A stretch of 64,000 nt of DNA, taken from NCBI RefSeq assembly GCF_012927105.1, contig NZ_JABBFV010000001.1:558001-622000 (forward strand), in the 5' to 3' direction. This document shows, piece after piece, positions 43,727-53,790 of this stretch. The position numbers and the translations under genes are program-made. Each line of letters opens with the position of its first letter. The first letter of the stretch is position 1. This stretch comes from Sphingobium psychrophilum. GTDB taxonomy: Bacteria > Pseudomonadota > Alphaproteobacteria > Sphingomonadales > Sphingomonadaceae. The notes under the pieces were generated by a model. The model made no database searches, was not told the DNA's origin, and saw only the letters and a program-made list of their open reading frames with translations.

Positions 43727-45202
43727 TTGACCGAGCCGTCTGCTACGTTCCTGTTATTTGGTGCCACGGGTGACCTGGCCCGCCGCATGATCTTCCCATC
43801 GCTCTACAATCTTCTGTCGGACGGGTTGCTGCCCGACGACTTCCTGATCGTGGCGTCGGGCCGGTCGGAGATGGACGACGATGCCTTCCGCAAGGAAGTC
43901 GATGCCGCGCTGCACCAGTTCTTGCCCGCCGACCGTTATGACGCGGAGCGCGCGGCGCGGTTCGTCGCACTGATCGGTTATCAGCCGGTCGATGCCGGCA
44001 ATGCCGATCAATTCGCGAAACTGGCCGAGCGGATCGACGGGCGTCTGGAACGCGGCCTGTCGGTCTATCTGTCCACCCCGCCATCCCTATTCGCGCCGAC
44101 CGCGCAGGGGCTTAGCGAGGCGGGCCTGATCACGCCGCGCACCCGGATTGCGATGGAAAAGCCGATCGGCAAGGATCTGGCCTCGTCCCGCCAGGTGAAT
44201 GACGGGATCGGCGCGCTGTTCGCCGAAGAGCAGATTTTCCGCGTCGATCATTATCTGGGCAAGGAAACGGTCCAGAACCTGCTCGCGCTACGCTTTGGCA
44301 ACGTCATGTTCGAACCTTTGTGGAACGCCACCGCGATCGACCATGTGCAGATCACCGTGGGTGAAACGGTGGGGCTGGAAGGCCGCGTCTCCTATTATGA
44401 CGGGGTCGGCGCGCTGCGCGACATGGTGCAAAACCACATGCTCCAGATCCTGTCGATCATCGCGATGGAGCCGCCCGCCCGCATGGACCCGACCGCGGTG
44501 CGCGACGAAAAGGTGAAGGCGCTGCGCTCGCTGCGGCCGATGACGGCCGAGACGGTCAAGCATCTGAGCGTGCGCGGCCAATATACGCCGGGCGCGGTCG
44601 GTGGTCAGATCGTCACCGGCTATGCCGACGAACTGGGCCAGCCGTCCGACACCGAAACCTTCGTGGCGCTCAAAGCCCATGTCGACAATTGGCGCTGGCA
44701 GGGGGTGCCCTTCTACCTGCGCACCGGCAAGCGGATGCCCGCGCGCCAGTCGGAAATCGTGATCCAGTTCAAGCCGGTGCGCCACAGCATCTTCGGCCGC
44801 GACGGGCAGCATGGCGGCGGCGGCACCGGGCTGGAGCCGAACACATTGGTCATCCGGTTGCAGCCGGAGGAATATATCCGCCTCCAGATCATGACCAAGC
44901 GGCCGGGGCTGGAGCGGCAGGTGCAATTGGAGGAGGTGACGCTGGACGTGTCGCTGACCGCCGCCTTTGCCGGACAGCGCCGCCGCATCGCCTATGAACG
45001 GCTGATCCTGGACCTGCTGGCCGGCGACCAGACTTTGTTCGTGCGCCGCGACGAAGTGGAGGCGCAATGGACCTGGATCGACAGCATCATCGACGGGTGG
45101 AAAGAGGCGCATGTGAAGCCCGCCGCCTATTCTTCGGGGAACTGGGGTCCGTCTTCGGCCATTGCCCTTATCGAACGTGACGGAGCCAGCTGGCATGACT
45201 GA
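43727..45202 (+). CDS. zwf: Glucose-6-phosphate dehydrogenase
   Basis: The 491-residue enzyme oxidises glucose 6-phosphate to 6-phosphogluconolactone, the entry to the Entner-Doudoroff route. The dinucleotide motif [11 protein letters not shown] and the active-site [13 protein letters not shown] are present. The start is a TTG at 43727 (read as Met), with GGAGAAGG about 10 bases upstream. A TTG start may keep its translation modest. The gene overlaps edd by 8 bases. Confidence 0.96.
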   Translation: MTEPSATFLLFGATGDLARRMIFPSLYNLLSDGLLPDDFLIVASGRSEMDDDAFRKEVDAALHQFLPADRYDAERAARFVALIGYQPVDAGNADQFAKLAERIDGRLERGLSVYLSTPPSLFAPTAQGLSEAGLITPRTRIAMEKPIGKDLASSRQVNDGIGALFAEEQIFRVDHYLGKETVQNLLALRFGNVMFEPLWNATAIDHVQITVGETVGLEGRVSYYDGVGALRDMVQNHMLQILSIIAMEPPARMDPTAVRDEKVKALRSLRPMTAETVKHLSVRGQYTPGAVGGQIVTGYADELGQPSDTETFVALKAHVDNWRWQGVPFYLRTGKRMPARQSEIVIQFKPVRHSIFGRDGQHGGGGTGLEPNTLVIRLQPEEYIRLQIMTKRPGLERQVQLEEVTLDVSLTAAFAGQRRRIAYERLILDLLAGDQTLFVRRDEVEAQWTWIDSIIDGWKEAHVKPAAYSSGNWGPSSAIALIERDGASWHD

Positions 45203-47021
45203 ACTGAACCCCGTGATCGCCAAGGTCACCGACCGTATCGTGCAGCGCAGCGCCGCGTCGCGCCTGAAATATCTCGACCTGATCGAACGGGGCCGTGACG
45301 CCGGCACCAACCGCGACCAGCTGTCCTGCGGCAACCTGGCCCATGGCTTTGCCGCGAGCGGCGAGGACAAGGCCGTGATCCGCACCGGCCGGGCGATGAA
45401 CATCGGCATCGTGACGTCGTATAACGACATGCTGTCGGCGCATCAGCCCTATGGCCGCTACCCGGAGCAGATCAAGATCGCGGCGCGCGAAGTCGGCGCC
45501 ACGGCGCAGGTGGCAGGGGGCGTGCCGGCCATGTGCGACGGCGTGACGCAGGGGCAGGCGGGCATGGACCTGTCGCTGTTCAGCCGCGACACGATCGCGC
45601 TGTCGACCGCCGTGTCGCTGAGCCATGCGATGTTCGAAGGCACGTTGCTGCTGGGCATATGCGACAAGATCGTGCCGGGCCTGCTGATCGGGGCGTTACG
45701 CTTTGGGCATTTGCCCACCATCCTGATCCCGGCCGGGCCGATGCCATCGGGCCTGGCTAATAAGGAAAAGGTCCGCATCCGCCAGCTTTATGCGGAGGGG
45801 AAAGTCGGCCGCGACGAACTGCTGGAGTCCGAAAGCGCCAGCTATCATGGCGCTGGCACCTGCACCTTCTACGGCACGGCCAACAGCAACCAGATGATGA
45901 TGGAGATGATGGGCCTGCACATGCCCGGCTCTGCCTTCGTCAATCCGGGCACGAAGCTGCGCAGCGAACTGACCCGCGCAGCGACGCATCGGGTGGCGGA
46001 CATTGGATGGGATAGCGACGACTACAGGCCGCTGGGTCATTGCGTCGATGAAAAGGCGATCGTCAACGCGATCATCGGCCTTATGGCGACGGGTGGTTCC
46101 ACCAATCATGCGATCCACGTCCCCGCCATCGCGCGGGCGGCGGGCATCCATGTCGACTGGACCGATTTTGCCGAGATTTCCGACGTCGTGCCGCTGCTGG
46201 CGCGGGTCTATCCCAATGGATCGGGCGACGTGAACCATTTCCACGCCGCGGGCGGCATGGCCTATATCATTCGGGAATTGCTGGACAATGGCCTGCTGCA
46301 TCGGGACGTCATGACGGTCGCGCGCGCCGACCTGACCGATTATGGCAAGGAACCGGTGCTGGAGGACGAGGCGCTGCAATGGCGCGAGGTGCCCGCGTCG
46401 CGCGACGATGCGATGCTGCGCCCGGTCGCCAACCCGTTCAGCGCGGACGGCGGCATGAGGCTGCTCCAGGGCAATCTGGGCCGTTGCGTCATGAAGGTGA
46501 GCGCGGTCGATCCGGTCCGCTGGACGATCGAAGCACCCGCCGCCGTATTTCAGGACCAGGACGATGTGCTGCGCGCGTTCAAGGACGGCGAACTGGAGCG
46601 CGACGTCGTGGTCGTCGTCCGCTTCCAGGGGCCAAAGGCCAACGGGATGCCCGAACTGCACAAGTTGACCCCGGCGCTCGGCGTCTTGCAGGATCGCGGG
46701 TTCAAGGTCGCGTTGCTGACGGACGGGCGCATGTCCGGCGCGTCCGGCAAGGTGCCCGCCGCCATCCACCTGTCGCCTGAAGCACTGGGCGGCGGCCCGA
46801 TCGGGAAGCTGCGCGATGGCGACGTCGTGCGGGTGTGCGCGGAGACGGGCATGGTCGAAGCGCTGGTCGATGCAGCGACATGGGCGGCACGGGACATCCC
46901 CGCCGCCCCGCCGCCGCCCTATGACACCGGCCGCGAGTTGTTCGCGCTGTTCCGCCATCATAGCGACCTGGCCGAACAGGGCGCGTCGCCGATCCTGGCG
47001 GCGATGGAAAGCGAGCTTTGA
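45195..47021 (+). CDS. edd: 6-phosphogluconate dehydratase
   Basis: The 608-residue iron-sulfur dehydratase makes 2-keto-3-deoxy-6-phosphogluconate. It belongs to the IlvD/Edd family, with cluster cysteines in [15 protein letters not shown] and [15 protein letters not shown], and [13 protein letters not shown]. The ATG at 45195 overlaps the last codons of zwf. An inverted repeat (47034-47123) separates it from glk. Confidence 0.96.
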   Translation: MTELNPVIAKVTDRIVQRSAASRLKYLDLIERGRDAGTNRDQLSCGNLAHGFAASGEDKAVIRTGRAMNIGIVTSYNDMLSAHQPYGRYPEQIKIAAREVGATAQVAGGVPAMCDGVTQGQAGMDLSLFSRDTIALSTAVSLSHAMFEGTLLLGICDKIVPGLLIGALRFGHLPTILIPAGPMPSGLANKEKVRIRQLYAEGKVGRDELLESESASYHGAGTCTFYGTANSNQMMMEMMGLHMPGSAFVNPGTKLRSELTRAATHRVADIGWDSDDYRPLGHCVDEKAIVNAIIGLMATGGSTNHAIHVPAIARAAGIHVDWTDFAEISDVVPLLARVYPNGSGDVNHFHAAGGMAYIIRELLDNGLLHRDVMTVARADLTDYGKEPVLEDEALQWREVPASRDDAMLRPVANPFSADGGMRLLQGNLGRCVMKVSAVDPVRWTIEAPAAVFQDQDDVLRAFKDGELERDVVVVVRFQGPKANGMPELHKLTPALGVLQDRGFKVALLTDGRMSGASGKVPAAIHLSPEALGGGPIGKLRDGDVVRVCAETGMVEALVDAATWAARDIPAAPPPPYDTGRELFALFRHHSDLAEQGASPILAAMESEL

Positions 47022-47033
47022 ACCATTAATCCT

Positions 47034-47123
47034 CGTCATTCCCGCGAAGGCGGGAATCCATCTCCCGACATGGCGGCCAGCCGTTACGCTTGGAGATGGA
47101 TCCCCGCCTTCGCGGGGATCACG
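47034..47123. repeat. Paired inverted repeat, family B (copy 2)
   Basis: Two arms of about 32 bases face each other over about 26 bases, with some mismatches. Each contains the small palindrome CCCGCGAAGGCGGG or its relative. It stands between edd and glk inside the operon, so it may act as a partial terminator or mRNA-stabilising hairpin. Confidence 0.85.
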
Positions 47124-47146
47124 ATTAAATATCAAGGGGTCTGAAC

Positions 47147-48115
47147 ATGACCGACATCATCGCCGCCGATATCGGCGGGACCAACGCCCGTTTCGCCCGC
47201 GCGTCGCTCGACGCGAAGGGCGTGCCGACGCTCGGCACCGTGCGCAAATATAAGGTGGCCGACTATCCCAGCCTCCAGGCCTGCTGGGCCGCCTTCGCCG
47301 AAGACGAGAAGGCCGACGGTGCCCTGCCCAGGGCGGCCTCGATCGCCTTCGCCACCGCGATCGGGCGGGACGTCATCAAGCTGACCAACAGCAGCTGGGT
47401 GATCCGCGCCGATACGCTGGCCGCCGACATTGGCGTCGATACGGTGCGGCTGGTCAATGATTTCGAAGCGGTGGCCCATGCCGTGTCGCGCCTGCCGGAC
47501 GAAAATCTGCCGCTGCTGTTCGGTGAGGACAAACCCTTTCCCACCGATGGTGGCGTCACCATATTGGGGCCAGGTACGGGGCTGGGCGTCGCGCTGATCG
47601 CCTACGACCAGGGCCATCCCCATGTCATCGCGACGGAGGGCGGCCATCTCGACTTCGCGCCGCTCGACCCCATCGAGGAAAAGATCCTTTCCTATCTGCG
47701 CGACAAATTCCTGCGCGTATCGACCGAACGGATCGTGTCCGGGCCGGGCCTCAACTATATCTACAAGGCGCTGGGCACGATCGGTCATGACCGCGTCGTG
47801 CTGATGGAAGACCCCGAATTGTGGCAGGCCGCGCTTGACGGTAGCGATTCCTTTGCGCGCGCCGCGCTGGAGCGTTTCTGCCTCTGTTACGGATCGATCG
47901 CGGGCGACCTGGCGCTGGCCCATGGCCCCCACGGCGTCGTGCTGGCCGGCGGCCTGACGCAGCGGATGCGCGATTTCCTGCCGCACAGCGGCTTCCACAC
48001 CCGTTTCAAGGCCAAGGGCCGGTTCGAAAGCCTGATGGCGACCGTGCCGATCCGCATGGCCATTCATGATGAAATCGGCCTGTTCGGGGCCGCCGCAGCG
48101 TTTCGGGAGAAATAA
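47147..48115 (+). CDS. glk: Glucokinase
   Basis: The 322-residue ROK-unrelated (Glk type) hexokinase-fold enzyme phosphorylates glucose. The phosphate motif ADIGGTNARFA starts it. LVNDFEAVAHAV, ILGPGTGLGVALI and ATEGGHLDFAP follow in the standard order. It sits between edd and eda, 1 base before the eda start codon. Confidence 0.95.
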   Translation: MTDIIAADIGGTNARFARASLDAKGVPTLGTVRKYKVADYPSLQACWAAFAEDEKADGALPRAASIAFATAIGRDVIKLTNSSWVIRADTLAADIGVDTVRLVNDFEAVAHAVSRLPDENLPLLFGEDKPFPTDGGVTILGPGTGLGVALIAYDQGHPHVIATEGGHLDFAPLDPIEEKILSYLRDKFLRVSTERIVSGPGLNYIYKALGTIGHDRVVLMEDPELWQAALDGSDSFARAALERFCLCYGSIAGDLALAHGPHGVVLAGGLTQRMRDFLPHSGFHTRFKAKGRFESLMATVPIRMAIHDEIGLFGAAAAFREK

Positions 48116-48116
48116 A

Positions 48117-48737
48117 ATGAGCAAGTTGACCGTCGAACAGGTGATGGAACTGGCCCCGGTGATCCCGGTGCTGGTGGTGGACAGGGTCGAGGACGCGCTG
48201 ACGATCGCGCGCGCGCTGGTCGCGGGCGGCCTGCCCGCGCTGGAAGTGACGCTGCGCACCCCCGCCGCGCTGGACGTGATCCGCGAAATGAGCAAGGTCG
48301 AGGGCGCGGTGGTCGGCGCGGGCACGGTGCTCAACCCGGCGCAACTGGACGCGGCGATGGAGGCGGGGGCGCGCTTTATCGTCAGCCCCGGCCTCACCAA
48401 GCCGCTGGGCAAGGCGGCGATCGCCGCCAAAATCCCCTTCCTGCCCGGCACCGCCACCGCCGCCGACATCATGCGCGGGATGGACATGGGCCTGACCCAC
48501 TTCAAATTTTTCCCCGCCGAAACATCGGGCGGGCTGCCGGCGTTGAAGGCGCTGGCCGCGCCGCTGCACACGGCGCGCTTCTGCCCGACCGGCGGCATCA
48601 CGCCGCAAAACGCGCCCGAATGGCTGGCCCAGCCCTTCATCAAATGCGTCGGCGGCAGCTGGGTCGTGCCCAAAGGGCCGGTGGACGCAGCGAAGATCGA
48701 GGCGCTGGCGCGCGAAGCCGCCGCGCTGCCGCGATGA
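48117..48737 (+). CDS. eda: 2-keto-3-deoxy-6-phosphogluconate aldolase
   Basis: The 206-residue class I aldolase splits KDPG to pyruvate and glyceraldehyde 3-phosphate. The catalytic glutamate is in ALEVTLRT, the Schiff-base lysine in THFKFFPAE, and FCPTGGIT closes the phosphate site. It is the last gene of zwf-edd-glk-eda and is followed by an inverted repeat. Confidence 0.96.
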   Translation: MSKLTVEQVMELAPVIPVLVVDRVEDALTIARALVAGGLPALEVTLRTPAALDVIREMSKVEGAVVGAGTVLNPAQLDAAMEAGARFIVSPGLTKPLGKAAIAAKIPFLPGTATAADIMRGMDMGLTHFKFFPAETSGGLPALKALAAPLHTARFCPTGGITPQNAPEWLAQPFIKCVGGSWVVPKGPVDAAKIEALAREAAALPR

Positions 48738-48759
48738 TTTGAATAGCTTTACCTATGGT

Positions 48760-48863
48760 CCGTTCGTTTCGAGCGAAGTCGAGAAACGAGGCAAAGCCAA
48801 GTTCAGCGAAGCGAAAAGGCAGCACCGCGCTGGCCGCTTCTCGACTATGCTCGAAGCGAACGG
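48760..48863. repeat. Paired inverted repeat, family A-like (copy 3)
   Basis: Arms of about 28 bases (48760-48788 and 48836-48863) agree at most positions. The outer end CCGTTCG is shared with the family A copies, but the inner core differs (TTCGAGC...GTCGAGAA). It follows eda and may end the operon. Confidence 0.75.
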
Positions 48864-48939
48864 AAAATACTGTAAATCCGGGCGTCGACCGAATGGTGAG
48901 GGCGCGCACGCCATTGCGCCTGATCGCCCGCGGCCCTAG

Positions 48940-49461
48940 ATGAAAGCCATGACACCGCGCCGCCTCCTCACCGCCCTGGCCCTGTTCCTGTCCGGTTGCG
49001 CGGGGGCGCCGCAAAGCTATCCTTCGCTCGCCAAGCGGCCGATCGAGAGTGCGCCTGTTGCGACTGTCGCGCCGCCCGCCGCGCCTGTGCCGGCCGACGC
49101 GGCGCTGTCGGCGGAAATCACCCGCCATGTCGCGCAGGCGGACAAGGGTGCCGCCGCCTTCGACGCAGCCTATGCGCGCGCCGACCGGGCGGTTGGCGCA
49201 GCGAAGGGCGCGGGCGTATCCAGCGACGCCTGGGTCGCGGCGCAGGTGGCGATCAGTTCGCTTGAATCCGCGCGCAACGACAGCGTATCGGCGCTCGCCA
49301 GCCTCGACACCCTCTATGTCACGCGCAGCAACGCCGTGGCTGACGGTAAGGCAGCGGGCGGCCTTGAAGACATCGACGCCGCCCGCAGCGCGGCGCTGGC
49401 GCTGGTGGACCAGCAGAATGACCGCATCGACGCCATGAAGGCCCGCCTGCCGCAGCCTTAA
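48940..49461 (+). CDS. Hypothetical lipoprotein
   Basis: About 173 residues with a lipoprotein signal peptide ending in FLSGC. After it comes an Ala/Pro-rich linker and a long Ala-rich, probably helical, body (about residues 55-170). No family is recognised. ATGs at 48940 and 48949 are both possible. It is probably anchored in a membrane facing the periplasm. It stands alone. Confidence 0.7.
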   Translation: MKAMTPRRLLTALALFLSGCAGAPQSYPSLAKRPIESAPVATVAPPAAPVPADAALSAEITRHVAQADKGAAAFDAAYARADRAVGAAKGAGVSSDAWVAAQVAISSLESARNDSVSALASLDTLYVTRSNAVADGKAAGGLEDIDAARSAALALVDQQNDRIDAMKARLPQP

Positions 49462-49556
49462 GGGAAGCGTCTGCCGGAGCGGTGTTTGGGGACGACCATT
49501 TAGCGGTGAAGTCGTTTCCTGATTACAGGCATCACCGAAAGAAGTAGGATTTCGGC

Positions 49557-49844
49557 ATGATCGATGTCGCCGGATACGCCTTCCCAGAAAATCGGGCATC
49601 AATCGTATGTAAGCATGTGTGGAGCGGTGTTCCGGTACTTCTTTTTGCGCATGATAGCGATGGAGACATTCAGTTCTACTGCGGAGAGGAGAGCCACTCC
49701 ATGTCCGATGCATGGGTCTTAGGCTTGTCCGAGATAAAGGATCATCTGCGATCAATGGATAACATGCCCACCGTCAGGCCCGGACAGTTCGCGGAGCGTG
49801 CTACCATCGAAAGCGCTTGGATTGTACGGAACATGAACGACTAA
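49557..49844 (+). CDS. Conserved hypothetical protein, DUF2185-like
   Basis: The 95-residue protein has the pattern SIVCKHVWSGVPVLLFAHD then GDIQFYCGEESHS and a conserved ending AERATIESAW. It resembles a small family I recall as conserved hypothetical, related to DUF2185. Some such proteins are immunity proteins, but no toxin gene is adjacent. Its base composition is less GC-rich than the surroundings, so it may be acquired. Confidence 0.6.
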   Translation: MIDVAGYAFPENRASIVCKHVWSGVPVLLFAHDSDGDIQFYCGEESHSMSDAWVLGLSEIKDHLRSMDNMPTVRPGQFAERATIESAWIVRNMND

Positions 49845-49901
49845 TGTTCGCTAACCGGCGATGCGCATCCGAGAGCCGACCTTCGTAAACCCGCCACCAC
49901 T

Positions 49902-51038
49902 CTAACGTCCGCCCTGCGCCTCGAACCACGGCACCATCCGCGCGATCGCATCCTCGACCCGGTCGGTCGACACGGCGAAGCTGAAGCGGATGAAGCGGTG
50001 GCCGTCTACGGGATCGAAATCGATCCCCGGCGCGGTCGCGACCCCGGTGTCGCGCAGCAGCTTCTGGCAGAAGCTGAGGCTGTCATCGGTCAGGTGGCTG
50101 ATGTCGGCATAGATGTAGAAAGCGCCGTCGGGCGGCGCGATGCTGGCCAGGCCCAGCGCGGGCAGGGCGTCCAGCAGCAATTGCCGGTTGCGGCGGTAGC
50201 TTTCGACATGCCCCTCAAGTTCGTCGGTGCAATCGAACGCGGTCAGCCCGGCGCGCTGGGCCAGCACCGGCGGTGTCAGGAACAGATTGCCCATCCGCGC
50301 CCGCGCCGCGTCGATCAGCGCGGGCGGCACCACGATCCAGCCCAGCCGCCAGCCGGCCATGCTGTAATATTTGGAAAAGCTGTTCACGATCACCGCGTCG
50401 GGCGCATATTCCAGCATCGAATGGGCCGGTTCGCCAAAGCTCAAGCCATGATAGATTTCGTCGGATATAATGCGGATGCCGCGATCCGCGCACACGGCCG
50501 CGATCCGCGCGAGTTCGTCCGCCGGGATGATCGTGCCGGTGGGGTTGGCCGGGCTGGCGAGGATCAGGCCATCGGGCGCAGGATCGATCGCGGCCAGCGC
50601 GTCGGCGCTGATCTGATAGCGTTCGGCCGGTCCGCAGGCGACCTCGACCGGTTCCAGATAAAGCGCCTTCAAATTATTGCGATAGGCGACATAGCCCGGC
50701 CGCGCCGTCGCCACCCGCGCGCCCGGCGCGAACAGGCAGGTCAGCGCCAGCACCAGGCCGGGCGACGCGCCGCAGGTCAGCAAAATCTGTTCGGGGTCCA
50801 CCGCCACGCCATGCCGTTCGCCATAATGGCGGGCGATCCGTTGCTTGAGCGGCATGCTTTCCCAATAGCCCATCGCTTCGGTGTCCAGCACATGATGCGC
50901 CATGGCGATGGCGTCGGCGGGCGCGCCGGTCGACGGTTGGCCAAATTCCATATGCAGGATGGACCGGCCCGCCGCTTCGAGCGCATGGGCTTCGCGGCTG
51001 ATGGCGATGGCGTGGAAGGGGGATATGTCGGCGATCAT
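49902..51038 (-). CDS. Pyridoxal-phosphate aminotransferase, class I/II
   Basis: The 378-residue enzyme has the fold-type I marks CGASPGLVLAL, ASPANPTGTIIP, SDEIYHGLSF and the Schiff-base lysine in NSFSKYYSMAGWRLGW. The C-terminal arginine lies in FIRFSFAVS. The substrate amino acid is uncertain; aspartate or aromatic types are likely. The ATG at 51038 gives the normal N terminus. The frame is open for a further 102 codons with no resemblance. Confidence 0.88.
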   Translation of the reverse strand: MIADISPFHAIAISREAHALEAAGRSILHMEFGQPSTGAPADAIAMAHHVLDTEAMGYWESMPLKQRIARHYGERHGVAVDPEQILLTCGASPGLVLALTCLFAPGARVATARPGYVAYRNNLKALYLEPVEVACGPAERYQISADALAAIDPAPDGLILASPANPTGTIIPADELARIAAVCADRGIRIISDEIYHGLSFGEPAHSMLEYAPDAVIVNSFSKYYSMAGWRLGWIVVPPALIDAARARMGNLFLTPPVLAQRAGLTAFDCTDELEGHVESYRRNRQLLLDALPALGLASIAPPDGAFYIYADISHLTDDSLSFCQKLLRDTGVATAPGIDFDPVDGHRFIRFSFAVSTDRVEDAIARMVPWFEAQGGR

Positions 51039-51095
51039 GCAGGCGTGCCTAAAGCCGCGCCGCAACCATGTCGATAGCCGGGACGTTCGATGGCC

Positions 51096-51359
51096 ATGAA
51101 CAGCACGCTGCTCACGGCTCTGCAATATTATGGCGCGGGGGCGGCCACGATCGCCGCGCTGGTCGTATCGCTCAACCTGGGACGCCGCATAACCGGGTGG
51201 GCATTCGTACTGTTCGTCACATCCTCGATCGCGCTCACCGCCTGGGGTTTCCTCGACAAGGACAGCGAGGGGATAGGCTGGCAGAATGTCGCGTTGCTGG
51301 TCATCAATGCGGTCGGCGTGTGGCGCTATCTGATCTCGACGCATGAGGTGCGGGATTAG
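51096..51359 (+). CDS. Small membrane protein
   Basis: About 87 residues with three hydrophobic segments (LLTALQYYGAGAATIAALVV, GWAFVLFVTSSIALTAWGFL, VALLVINAVGVWRYLI). ATGs at 51090 and 51096 are possible. It diverges from the aminotransferase gene with a gap of about 50 bases. No function is known. Confidence 0.65.
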   Translation: MNSTLLTALQYYGAGAATIAALVVSLNLGRRITGWAFVLFVTSSIALTAWGFLDKDSEGIGWQNVALLVINAVGVWRYLISTHEVRD

Positions 51360-51391
51360 CGCAATCTGGGCCTGATCCGCACATTTCTCTT

Positions 51392-51480
51392 CCGTTCGGG
51401 CTGAGCCTGTCGAAGCCCTCTGTTTCCCTCTAGAAGATCGGAAGAAAAGAAAGGCCCTTCGACAGGCTCAGGGCGAACGG
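51392..51480. repeat. Paired inverted repeat, family A (copy 2)
   Basis: Arms 51392-51418 and about 51453-51480 repeat those of 4102-4187 in the same order and orientation. It fills the gap between two convergent genes and ends 8 bases before the pgl stop. Confidence 0.85.
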
Positions 51481-51488
51481 CTCTTAGA

Positions 51489-52181
51489 TTAGATTTCCGC
51501 GATCCAGACCTCGACCGGCACCTTGTCCTGCAACAGCGCCAATCGGATCGGCAGTTCTGCAATCGAACCACCCGCCAGCGCGCGGTCATAGACCGCCTTC
51601 TTGCCCGCACCGCTGATTTGCAGGAAGATATGGCAGCTCTGCAAAATCCCGTGCGCCGTCAGCGACATACGCTGATGCGGCGCGGCCGGGGGCGTCGCCG
51701 CGATCGTCAGCGCCTGGCTCGCCAGCCCCTCGGCCAGTTCCTTGCCCAGCGGAAAGAGCGAGGCGGTATGCCCGTCATCGCCCATGCCGAGCAGGATGAT
51801 GTCCAGCGGCCAGGGCAGGTCGGCGAAAGCCGCCTCGACCGCCAGCTGCCCGGCATAGGCGTCCGCGGCTGGCGTCTTCATCGGCACGAAACGCGCCCGT
51901 GCCGCCGCGCCCTTGAGCAGCGTGTCGCGCACCAGTCTCTCATTGCTGTCGGCGCTGTCGGGCGCGACCCAGCGTTCGTCGACCAGCGTCACCACGACCT
52001 TGCCCCAGTCGAGATCGGCGTGGCTCAGCGCTTCCAGCACCGGTCGGGGCGATCGGCCGCCGGACAGGGCGATGCTGGCGACGCCGCGCCGCGCGATCGC
52101 ATCGGACAAGATGGCGGCAATGCGTGCGGCGATATCGGCGGCGGCTTCAACCCCGGTGACGAAAAGATGTTCGGTCGGCAT
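51489..52181 (-). CDS. pgl: 6-phosphogluconolactonase
   Basis: The 230-residue enzyme hydrolyses the lactone made by Zwf. Marks of the SOL/DevB type are SIALSGGRSPRPVLEAL, TLVDERWVAPDSADSNERL and LLGMGDDGHTASLFP. It lies 4 bases after ybaK, third in galE-ybaK-pgl. It is separated by a few kilobases from zwf-edd-glk-eda, on the opposite strand. Confidence 0.93.
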   Translation of the reverse strand: MPTEHLFVTGVEAAADIAARIAAILSDAIARRGVASIALSGGRSPRPVLEALSHADLDWGKVVVTLVDERWVAPDSADSNERLVRDTLLKGAAARARFVPMKTPAADAYAGQLAVEAAFADLPWPLDIILLGMGDDGHTASLFPLGKELAEGLASQALTIAATPPAAPHQRMSLTAHGILQSCHIFLQISGAGKKAVYDRALAGGSIAELPIRLALLQDKVPVEVWIAEI

Positions 52182-52185
52182 GGAG

Positions 52186-52662
52186 CTACTCCGTAATTTC
52201 AGGCAGCGCGCAAATGTCGATCCACTGTCCGCCGGTCAAGGCCGCCAGCCGATCGGGCGTCAATTCGACTGATGTGGTGCGCGACCCGGCAGCGGGAAAG
52301 ACGGTGGCGAAATCCCTGAGCGACACGTCGCAATAGACGGGCAGGGGAGAGGCGAGGCCGAAGGGGCACACGCCGCCGACCGGATGGCCGGTGATCGCCT
52401 CCACCTCGTCCGCGCCCAACATCCGCGGCTTGGCGCCCAGCGCCGCCTTCGCCTTGCCGTTGCTGAGCCGTGCGTCGCCCCGCGCGCACACCAGCATGAT
52501 CGTTTCGCCGACGCGCAGCGACAGCGTCTTGGCGATCCGCGCCGGTTCCACGCCCAGCGCGGCGGCGGCCTCCATCACCGTTGCGGTGCTGACGCCCTGT
52601 TCGATGATCGCCACATCGGGCGCGTGGGTAGCGAAGAAGGCGCGGACGCTCGCCTCGCTCAT
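52186..52662 (-). CDS. ybaK: YbaK/EbsC-family protein
   Basis: The 158-residue product belongs to the YbaK/ProRS-associated family, which hydrolyses mischarged Cys- or Ala-tRNA(Pro). Seen are ARIAKTLSLRVGETIMLVC, LSNGKAKAALG and HPVGGVCPFGL. It starts one base inside the galE stop and is followed by pgl. Confidence 0.88.
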   Translation of the reverse strand: MSEASVRAFFATHAPDVAIIEQGVSTATVMEAAAALGVEPARIAKTLSLRVGETIMLVCARGDARLSNGKAKAALGAKPRMLGADEVEAITGHPVGGVCPFGLASPLPVYCDVSLRDFATVFPAAGSRTTSVELTPDRLAALTGGQWIDICALPEITE

Positions 52663-53657
52663 TAGCGTTCCCCCAACTTGCGCTCCCACGCCAGCGCGTG
52701 AGCGACGATCTGGTCCAGATCGGCATGGCGCGGCGTCCAGGGGAAGGTTTTCAGGATCGCGCCATTGTCGGAAATCAGCTTGCCCGGATCGCCCGCCCGG
52801 CGGCCGGTCATGACCCGCTTGACGGGCATGTTGGTCGCGCGATCGACCGCGTCCAGCACCTCCAGCACCGAAAAGCCCCGGCCATAGCCGCAATTGAGCA
52901 GATGGTTGCGATCCGGCTCCGCCATCAGTGCCTCCAGCGCCAGCAGATGCGCGGCGGCCAGATCGCTGACATGGATATAGTCGCGCACGCCCGTTCCGTC
53001 GGGCGTATCGAAATCGGTGCCGAATATGGCGACGCTCTCGCGCTTGCCCAGCGCCGCCTCGACCGCGACCTTGATGAGGTGGGTTGCGCCGGCCGTCGAT
53101 TGGCCGGTGCGCCCCTGCGGATCGGCACCAGCGACGTTGAAATAACGCAGCGCGCAGAAATTCATGGGATGCGCCGCGGCCACGTCGCGCAGCATATATT
53201 CGGTCATCAGCTTGGACATGCCATAGGGATTGATCGGCTGTTGCGGCGTATCCTCCCGCACCGCTTCAACGTCCGGCGTGCCATAGGTGGCGGCGGTGGA
53301 CGAAAAAATGAAATGCGGCACGCCAACCCGCACCGCGCTCTCGATCAGGTCGCGGGTCTTTGCGCTGTTGTTATGATAATATTTCAACGGGTTGTCGACT
53401 GACTCCGGCACGACCACCGAACCGGCGAAGTGCATGATCGCCTTGACGTCATGTGCGCGCAACGTCGCTTCGACCAGCGGCTGGTCGGCTATGTCGCCGC
53501 GCACCAATGGCACGCCGTCCGGCACCGCCCAATCAAATCCGGTGACCAGATTGTCGATCACCACGACGCCATAGCCGGCATCCTTGAGCGCCAGCACGGC
53601 ATGGCTGCCGATATAGCCCGCGCCGCCCGTGACAAGGACCGTTGGTTTGTCGCTCAT
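52662..53657 (-). CDS. galE: UDP-glucose 4-epimerase
   Basis: The 331-residue SDR-type enzyme interconverts UDP-glucose and UDP-galactose. The NAD motif VTGGAGYIGSHA starts it. SSTAATYG and the YxxxK pair in PYGMSKLMTEYM are the catalytic residues. FNVAGADP and GVRDYIHVSDLA are typical. The ATG at 53657 gives the standard N terminus; a reading to 54047 overlaps the fadJ gene. Confidence 0.93.
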   Translation of the reverse strand: MSDKPTVLVTGGAGYIGSHAVLALKDAGYGVVVIDNLVTGFDWAVPDGVPLVRGDIADQPLVEATLRAHDVKAIMHFAGSVVVPESVDNPLKYYHNNSAKTRDLIESAVRVGVPHFIFSSTAATYGTPDVEAVREDTPQQPINPYGMSKLMTEYMLRDVAAAHPMNFCALRYFNVAGADPQGRTGQSTAGATHLIKVAVEAALGKRESVAIFGTDFDTPDGTGVRDYIHVSDLAAAHLLALEALMAEPDRNHLLNCGYGRGFSVLEVLDAVDRATNMPVKRVMTGRRAGDPGKLISDNGAILKTFPWTPRHADLDQIVAHALAWERKLGER

Positions 53658-53677
53658 GCTTTCACCCCAAATAGCGC

Positions 53678-53742
53678 GTGTTCCCGCGCAGGCGGGAACC
53701 CAGTCCGGCGGTAGAACTGGGTTCCCGCCTGCGCGGGAACAC
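53678..53742. repeat. Paired inverted repeat, family B (copy 3)
   Basis: Arms 53678-53704 and 53716-53742 are a perfect 27-base inverted repeat with an 11-base loop, and each arm has its own inner palindrome. It lies between the fadJ-like and galE genes, both leftward. Confidence 0.9.
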
Positions 53743-53790
53743 ATATTACGGGGGAGACCTAACCTACAGTCTTTACGATTTATACCCCCA

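Noticed and set aside
48739..48939. A short frame after eda.
   Set aside because: It is made of the inverted repeat at 48760-48863 and has no protein resemblance.
49557..49844. The small DUF2185-like gene as an immunity protein of a toxin system.
   Set aside because: No toxin or secretion gene adjoins it, so the role would be a guess.
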